Assembly: GCA_035946615.1 (NCBI GenBank)
Contig: DASYZB010000133.1
Coordinates: 1 to 48,192 of the forward strand
Source: Verrucomicrobiia bacterium
GTDB taxonomy: Bacteria > Verrucomicrobiota > Verrucomicrobiia > Limisphaerales > UBA8199
DNA length: 48,192 nucleotides
Reading direction: 5' to 3'
The notes below the pieces were generated by a model. It searched no databases. It worked only from the letters and a program-made list of their open reading frames with translations, and was not told the DNA's origin. This document shows positions 43,684 through 48,192 of the stretch, piece by piece. A program made the translations under genes and the position numbers. Positions within the stretch are counted from its first letter, which is position 1. Every line of letters begins with the position of its first letter.

Positions 43684-44265
43684 ATGAGTATTGCGGCCGA
43701 AACGCAGGCGAGAGTCTGGACCGAGGCGGAGCTGCAGGCCCTGCCGGAGGACGGTTTCGTACATGAAGTGATCAACGGCGAGTTGGTTATGAGTCCCAAG
43801 AATGATTTCTTCCACGGCGACATCTGTTCGGAGTTGCTGACGGTTCTGCGGACGTTTGTGCGCGCGAATCGCTTGGGGGCGGTGCTGGACTCCAGCACCG
43901 GTCTTTGGTTGAAAAACCGAAATTGCCGAGCGCCGGACATCTCCTTCGTCAGCCGCGCGCGTCTGACTGCACTGGGCTTCAAGCGCTCCACCCGGAGCTT
44001 CTTCCCCGGCGCGCCCGACCTGGCGGTCGAGGTCCTTTCACCCAATAACACCCGCTCTGAACTCGATCAACGCCGGCGGGACTTTTTCGAAAGCGGCACG
44101 CTGGTGGCATGGGTGATCGATCCCGAGGCGCAACGGGTCGAAATCTGTCACTCCCTGATCCGGCGGAAACTAATGGGCAGCGGAGGTTTGCTCGAAGGCG
44201 AGGACCTGTTGCCGGGCTTTGCATATCCCATTGCCGACCTGTTTCGGGAGTGGGATTGGGAATAG
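43684..44265 (+). CDS. Uma2-family putative restriction endonuclease-like protein (DUF820)
   Basis: 193 residues. The Uma2/DUF820 fold is seen from WTEAELQALPEDGFVHEVIN (acidic N-terminal helix), through CRAPDISFVSRARL (the PD of PD-(D/E)XK) and GAPDLAVEVLSPNNTRSELD, to LVAWVIDPEAQRVEI. Uma2 proteins are numerous in cyanobacteria and Verrucomicrobia; nuclease activity is predicted but their role is unproven. It sits in a mobile-element-rich stretch. Confidence 0.88.
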   Translation: MSIAAETQARVWTEAELQALPEDGFVHEVINGELVMSPKNDFFHGDICSELLTVLRTFVRANRLGAVLDSSTGLWLKNRNCRAPDISFVSRARLTALGFKRSTRSFFPGAPDLAVEVLSPNNTRSELDQRRRDFFESGTLVAWVIDPEAQRVEICHSLIRRKLMGSGGLLEGEDLLPGFAYPIADLFREWDWE

Positions 44266-44273
44266 CGGGTTCA

Positions 44274-44408
44274 ATGGCCAAATGGTGCGAGTTCGCCCGC
44301 GGCGGTATACCAATGATCCTGAGAATGGCCAAGACCGGTAAGCATGTGGGCCAACAGTTCTGGGATTGCTCCACCTATCCCGAATCCAAAGGGGCCATCA
44401 CGGTATGA
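44274..44408 (+). pseudogene. topoisomerase-type C4 zinc-finger relic
   Basis: A 44-residue frame reads CEFARGGIPMILRMAKTGKH and then VGQQFWDCSTYPESKGAI. The pattern matches the topoisomerase C-terminal zinc finger (CPxCGxPMxLRxAKxGxxxGxxFWGCSxYPxCxG), but two of the four cysteines are replaced (GGIPM; YPESKG). It is either a decayed finger or a very short stand-alone remnant. Confidence 0.5.
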
Positions 44409-44446
44409 CTCACCAGATTAGGCGGTTCGGAAATCGCCCTCCGAGA

Positions 44447-45298
44447 CTACGGCTTCAGGAACTCACCCAATGCGGCGTTCACAGCGGTAACCAGGGCCGC
44501 CACACGGGCCGAAAGAGGAAAATCTGACGGCGCTTCCAACGTCTGGGAGAGGGGCGTTTTGTAGGTGAGCAGGAAGAATGATTCCGGCCAGTCTGGCCGA
44601 GACCTGGGGTCAACGCTGGGGCGAATGATGCCATTTGACGCCGGCCGTCCTTCGATTGTTTCCGAGTGGTCAACCGGACAGACCCCGGCCACGCGCGCCA
44701 CAATGGTTTCGGCGAGCGAGGGGCGGTTTTGCGGGTTCAATTCATAAACGTAGAAGCCGGAGGATTCCCAATCCTCGTGCAAGCAGAGGCACAGATCGAA
44801 CGAGGGCTGACGGCGCAGCCAGTCGATATGGGCCAAGGTCTCGGCAGCCTGCGGATTGAGGTACTGCCGATTCAGGTCCAGGCCCTGGGCGTTCTCGCGC
44901 CGATTGAGAAGGAATCCGCCGGGGTTCAAGCAGGGGCACAACCACAGGCTGGCGCCGCCGGGCCATTGGTTTTCGTGCAGTAATTGCCGCACGGCCAATG
45001 GGCCGGCGGGTTCGTCTCCATGTATCCCCGTGCTGATGTAGATTCTGCGGGCGGAGTCGCTGGTCTGTAACCCTCGGTTTGCGACAGCCGGCCGCGTCAA
45101 GGTCAGCAGAGACAATTGGGAGCCGGCGGGGAGCTCTTCAGCCGACCATCCATGGGCGCGGGCGGCTGCGGCGCAATCGGTCAGGACGGCTGCAATGTCG
45201 ATGGTCTCGCCAAAGTAGCCGTTGATGTTCTTGCCCAACCGCCGGAGTTCCCGCAGACCGGGCAAAGGCTCGGGGCCGGGTTGTTGCCGGTTTGACAC
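44447..45298 (-). CDS. M14-family metallopeptidase (MpaA-like)
   Basis: 283 residues. Zinc ligands are H93 and E96 in ISTGIHGDEPAG and H174 in LCLHEDWES; substrate-binding blocks LNPGGFLLNRRENAQGLDLN are present, and the late EAPSDFPLSAR supplies the catalytic glutamate. MpaA-type enzymes cleave the gamma-D-Glu-diaminopimelate bond in recycled peptidoglycan peptides; succinylglutamate desuccinylase-like roles are the alternative. There is no signal peptide, consistent with cytoplasmic recycling. It begins 16 bases after bioB and is likely co-transcribed. Confidence 0.85.
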   Translation of the reverse strand: MSNRQQPGPEPLPGLRELRRLGKNINGYFGETIDIAAVLTDCAAAARAHGWSAEELPAGSQLSLLTLTRPAVANRGLQTSDSARRIYISTGIHGDEPAGPLAVRQLLHENQWPGGASLWLCPCLNPGGFLLNRRENAQGLDLNRQYLNPQAAETLAHIDWLRRQPSFDLCLCLHEDWESSGFYVYELNPQNRPSLAETIVARVAGVCPVDHSETIEGRPASNGIIRPSVDPRSRPDWPESFFLLTYKTPLSQTLEAPSDFPLSARVAALVTAVNAALGEFLKP

Positions 45299-45314
45299 AG
45301 CCCTAATTTACTCA

Positions 45315-46370
45315 CTATTGCTCCTGGTCGGCAAAGTCGTGTTTATCCCAAGCGGGATCGAGGCCAAGGTCCTTGAGCATCTGGAGGTCTTTCTCGACGG
45401 GTTGATTGAGCGTGGTGAGATAGTTGCCCACCATCAGGGCGCTGGCGCCGGCCATGAATATCAAGCTCTGCAGGTCTCGCAGGTTCACTGTGCGCCCGCC
45501 GGCCACTTTGATCTCCTTTTTGGGCAGGATAAAGCGGAAACAAGCGATTGATTTCAAAATTTCAAGCGGGGCCAACGGCTCATTGTGCTCAAACGGGGTT
45601 CCAGGAATAGGGTTGAGAATATTTATGGGCACGACGTGTGCGCCCAGTTCCTTGAGGGCGAAGGCCAATTCGCACCGGTCTTCCCGCGTCTCGCCCATGC
45701 CAAGAATTCCGCCCGAGCAGATTTTAATGCCGGCTTGCTTCAAATGCCGGATGGTTTCGAGGCGCTCTTCGTAAGTATGGGTGATGCAAACCTGCGGAAA
45801 AAACCGGCGCGAACTCTCGAGATTATGATTATAGCATTTCAGGCCGGCCTGCTTGAGGCGGTCCGCCACTTTTTGGCTTTTAATAATTCCAAGCGAAGCG
45901 TCCGGGCGCGCCTGCCCGCTCTGTTTGAGTTCTTCTAACTGGCTGCAGATTTGGTCCAGCACTGGTCCCTCTTGAAGGCCGCGCCAGGCCGCCACGAGCC
46001 CCAGGGCGGTGACTCCATTGCCCTGGGCCTCCGCAGCGGCCATTTGTATCGGTGGCAAATCCACAAGGCCGTAACGTGGAGCGTCGGTTTGGTAGGCAGC
46101 GGATTGCGCGCAAAAGCTGCAATTCTCCGAGCAACTCCCGGCCTTGATATTAACAATCGAACAGAGATGGATTTTATTTCCCTTAAAGTGTTCGCGGATC
46201 CGGTTGGCCCAGGACAGCAGGTCGAAGATGTCCGCCCGCTCTTCCAGATGAAAAAGCCGGAGGGCTTCCTCGCGGGAGATTTCACCTCCCGCCAGCACAC
46301 GCGCGCCCAAACGGGCGATTGTTTGGCGAACGGGTACATCGAGGGTTGCGTCAACGGTTGCGGCGATCAT
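45315..46370 (-). CDS. bioB: biotin synthase
   Basis: 351 residues from ATG at 46370 (MIAATVDATLDVPVRQ); an upstream Met at 46382 is possible, and neither has a strong ribosome site. BioB is a radical-SAM enzyme that inserts sulphur into dethiobiotin. The [4Fe-4S] cluster motif is GSCSENCSFCAQSA (CxxxCxxC). Later blocks CITHTYEERLETIRHLKQAG, CSGGILGMGETREDR and VPINILNPIPGTPFE are family hallmarks, and TVNLRDLQSLIFMAGASALM closes the barrel. The other bio genes are not here. Confidence 0.95.
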   Translation of the reverse strand: MIAATVDATLDVPVRQTIARLGARVLAGGEISREEALRLFHLEERADIFDLLSWANRIREHFKGNKIHLCSIVNIKAGSCSENCSFCAQSAAYQTDAPRYGLVDLPPIQMAAAEAQGNGVTALGLVAAWRGLQEGPVLDQICSQLEELKQSGQARPDASLGIIKSQKVADRLKQAGLKCYNHNLESSRRFFPQVCITHTYEERLETIRHLKQAGIKICSGGILGMGETREDRCELAFALKELGAHVVPINILNPIPGTPFEHNEPLAPLEILKSIACFRFILPKKEIKVAGGRTVNLRDLQSLIFMAGASALMVGNYLTTLNQPVEKDLQMLKDLGLDPAWDKHDFADQEQ

Positions 46371-46461
46371 GATTGACAGCATAATGCGCGCGGAGGGCAG
46401 CGCAAGAAGAAGCGTTGCTGAAACAAAGGTCAACGCCATCGGACAGAAAGCTGGGAAGGAA

Positions 46462-46821
46462 TCAGGCGCGCCCGCCGGATTGATGGGCGGGTTGATCCTT
46501 CATCGGCAAGACCGGCATCACGATATCGTATTTCTGCTCGTCAAATTTGAGAACCAATTGCACCCCGTTCAGTTTGTTCAAAACGCAAAAATCAATGGCA
46601 GCAGTGGAGCTGACGAAATCCATCGCGTCCGAACCGCTGCGCACCCAGGCATCGATGTCTTTGAAGTAAAGACCGGTATCTTTTTGCTGCAGCAGTATTC
46701 GCATAGGCTCGGTGACGGTCAGTTGAACTACCCATTGCCCCCACTCGCGGTAATTTACCACGCGCTCCGGCAAATAGCCCAGGTGACATGTGTAGTCTAT
46801 CGGCTTGGCGCCTGGGATCAA
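46462..46821 (-). CDS. conserved-looking small protein, function unknown
   Basis: 119 residues between signal peptidase I (13 bases upstream) and bioB. It has no signal or membrane segment and alternates predicted strands and helices (VVQLTVTEPMRILLQQKDTG; VLNKLNGVQLVLKFDEQKYD). The tight spacing to lepB suggests co-transcription. No motif was recognised. Confidence 0.6.
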   Translation of the reverse strand: MIPGAKPIDYTCHLGYLPERVVNYREWGQWVVQLTVTEPMRILLQQKDTGLYFKDIDAWVRSGSDAMDFVSSTAAIDFCVLNKLNGVQLVLKFDEQKYDIVMPVLPMKDQPAHQSGGRA

Positions 46822-46834
46822 TGCAAAAATGAGG

Positions 46835-47413
46835 TTAGCGGATGATCAGGCCCAGCACGTTCCCCCTGGGGACAGGCCCATAGGCACGGCTATCGACGGA
46901 GTTGTTCCGGTTGTCCCCCAATACAAAAAATGCATCTTTGGGGCATTTGTACACGCCATCAATCGAGGCAGAAGCGAACGTGCGTATTCCAGGAGGAAGA
47001 TAGGGCTCGCTCAGAAGGCGTCCATTGATATAAACCCGCCCATCCTTAAGCGCGATGGAATCTCCTCCCACAGCAATGATGCGTTTGACTGACAGACCGT
47101 GGTCGGCTGGGTCGCGCAGGACGATCACATCCTCCGGTTTGGGCGCGCGGACATAATAAACCCAGCGATTCAGAAGGTAGTGCTCCGAATTGTGCAGGGT
47201 GGGCACCATGCTAACACCGACGACGGTGACCGATTCGACCAGAAAATGGCTGACCAGGAAATAACTGCCCGTCGCCAACAAGAGTATGAGAAAGGTCTGG
47301 CCAATCGTCTGAAAAACCGCGCGCGCGCGCCCGCCGGTTGCTGCGGAGTTGGCAATCACAGGGTCGGCGGTGGAAAACATCTCAGAATCAGCCATAAGCA
47401 AATCCGGGCTCAT
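46835..47413 (-). CDS. lepB: signal peptidase I
   Basis: 192 residues. One membrane anchor (TFLILLLATGSYFLVSHFLV, about 40-59) is followed by the catalytic Ser68 in VVGVSMVPTL and the general base Lys110 in LSVKRIIAVGGDSI. Box E, VLGDNRNNSVDSR, is present. It removes signal peptides from exported proteins such as the secreted ones encoded here. Only one N-terminal helix is present, and Met7 is an alternative start. Confidence 0.93.
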   Translation of the reverse strand: MSPDLLMADSEMFSTADPVIANSAATGGRARAVFQTIGQTFLILLLATGSYFLVSHFLVESVTVVGVSMVPTLHNSEHYLLNRWVYYVRAPKPEDVIVLRDPADHGLSVKRIIAVGGDSIALKDGRVYINGRLLSEPYLPPGIRTFASASIDGVYKCPKDAFFVLGDNRNNSVDSRAYGPVPRGNVLGLIIR

Positions 47414-47497
47414 TAATGATTAAAAAGTATCTCCTGTAACAAATTCGTCAACAAGCCAGAAAAATACCTAAACTGTGACCGGCAAAGTACGGGCGAA

Positions 47498-47929
47498 TTA
47501 ATCGCAAGGCCGGCGGGAATCGGGCGGGTTGGTTTTGGGTTTGCCCGCCGGAGCAGGGCTCACCTTGGCGATGGCGGCGCGAAGGTTCTCCAGTAGAAAA
47601 GGTTTACCGATGACCAAATCGACTCCTGAGAGGGGATTGCCTGAGGCCCTCAGCATTTCTGCATAGGCGGTGACCATGACAACGGGTTGCTCTGGCCGGC
47701 GCGCCTTGATCGCAGCCGCCAGTTTGTCTCCTTTCATCAGCGGCATCTCGAAATCCGTGAACACAACATCGAATGTTCCCCGCTCAAATTGTCTAAGGGC
47801 CTCTTCTCCGTTGCCAGCCGTTTCGACGGTGTGGCCGTCGAAGGCGAGCATCATCCTGAGGGCGTCGCAAACCAGGGGCTCATCATCGACGACCAGGATG
47901 TGCCGAAAAGGCGAACGGGATTTGCTCAT
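47498..47929 (-). CDS. stand-alone CheY-like response regulator
   Basis: 143 residues, a single receiver domain. The acidic pair is in ILVVDDEPLV, the phospho-acceptor D59 in VVFTDFEMP, the Thr in VMVTAY and Lys109 in LVIGKPF. There is no output domain; the C-terminal tail is Pro/Lys-rich. It must act through a partner. No kinase is adjacent. Confidence 0.9.
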   Translation of the reverse strand: MSKSRSPFRHILVVDDEPLVCDALRMMLAFDGHTVETAGNGEEALRQFERGTFDVVFTDFEMPLMKGDKLAAAIKARRPEQPVVMVTAYAEMLRASGNPLSGVDLVIGKPFLLENLRAAIAKVSPAPAGKPKTNPPDSRRPCD

Positions 47930-48053
47930 CGCTGGAACTGGGCCGGAGAGTAACGGCCAGGGGCCAAAACGGCCAGCTTTATTGACGAAAACACCCCGAT
48001 CCTTAGCCAGGTGAGGAAAAATGCACAGGTAGGTGAAAAATCTGTTGACATAA

Positions 48054-48072
48054 CATCACCATTATGGTGATG
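48054..48072. repeat. 9-bp perfect hairpin before the IS1380-like transposase
   Basis: CATCACCAT at 48054-48062 and ATGGTGATG at 48064-48072 flank a single base. It ends seven bases before the transposase start and could limit transposase expression or be an element end feature. Confidence 0.6.
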
Positions 48073-48079
48073 TATAGCC

Positions 48080-48192
48080 ATGCCCGCATTCACCAAGCGA
48101 AAAACCAAACTCCACCTCCAACTGACCAACTCCGACCAGGCCACTGCCCATGGCGGCCAAGTGCTGGTTGATGCCCTCTGCCGTCGTGCCGG
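48080..48192 (+). mobile_element. IS1380-family transposase, N-terminal 37 residues, cut by window end
   Basis: From ATG at 48080 the frame reads MPAFTKRKTKLHLQLTNSDQ, then ATAHGGQVLVDALCRR, the conserved opening of IS1380-type DDE transposases. The frame is open to the window edge. The left end of the element probably lies near 48000-48010 (CCTTAGCCAGGTGAGG), by comparison with typical IS1380 ends; this boundary is a guess. Confidence 0.75.

Overview
This 48 kb window looks chromosomal and bacterial, most likely from the Verrucomicrobiota (Limisphaerales/Pedosphaera-like). The support is indirect: a Verrucomicrobia-style prepilin with an H-X9-DG tail, twin-arginine-tagged oxidoreductase and sugar-isomerase proteins, several large GT-C membrane glycosyltransferases with TPR tails, a B12-dependent NrdJ, and decayed mobile-element remnants between genes. 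No rRNA, tRNA or CRISPR array was recognised. Both ends run into transposase sequence: an IS91-like remnant on the left and the start of an IS1380-like transposase on the right.

Layout. 1-1350: decayed transposase and about 1 kb of gene-free DNA full of degenerate short-period repeats. 1353-2663: trigger factor. 2861-8688 (minus): a zinc-ribbon membrane protein, a PAS histidine kinase, an NtrC-type sigma-54 activator and a GT-C membrane protein. 8823-11212: Tat-exported aldo/keto reductase, an internally deleted sugar isomerase pseudogene and a VapBC-like toxin-antitoxin pair. 11258-17420 (minus): a tight six-gene run of membrane protein, adenylate kinase, zinc-ribbon protein, Fmt, GH125 mannosidase and sodium:solute symporter, with overlaps or gaps of 16 bases or fewer. 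17611-22981 (plus): ECF sigma factor, putative anti-sigma protein and a 1439-residue DUF2723/TMEM260-like protein. 23001-29739 (minus): catalytically dead ClpP-like protein, secreted protein, NrdJ with probable NrdR boxes, and Der. 30032-37575: uronate isomerase-like protein, secreted S53 peptidase, endonuclease III-related glycosylase, polyprenol-phosphate mannose synthase, Tyr/Gly-rich secreted protein and prepilin-like protein. 37700-43057: TMTC-like GT-C/TPR protein, then GcvP coupled to a hemerythrin. 43058-44446: a graveyard of mobile-element pieces, a DUF1737 protein, a Uma2 nuclease and a zinc-finger relic. 44447-47929 (minus): M14 peptidase, BioB, a small unknown, signal peptidase I and a response regulator.

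Common thread. The window holds a DPM1-like enzyme that makes the lipid-linked mannose donor, three GT-C membrane proteins (PMT/ArnT-like, TMEM260-like and TMTC-like) that could use it, and a GH125 alpha-mannosidase beside a transporter. Together they suggest surface or secreted protein O-mannosylation of a eukaryote-like kind; this is inference, and the genes are scattered rather than in one operon. The most unusual non-coding signal is a set of degenerate arrays with an exact 10-base period, each built on a different word, in the gene-poor stretches.
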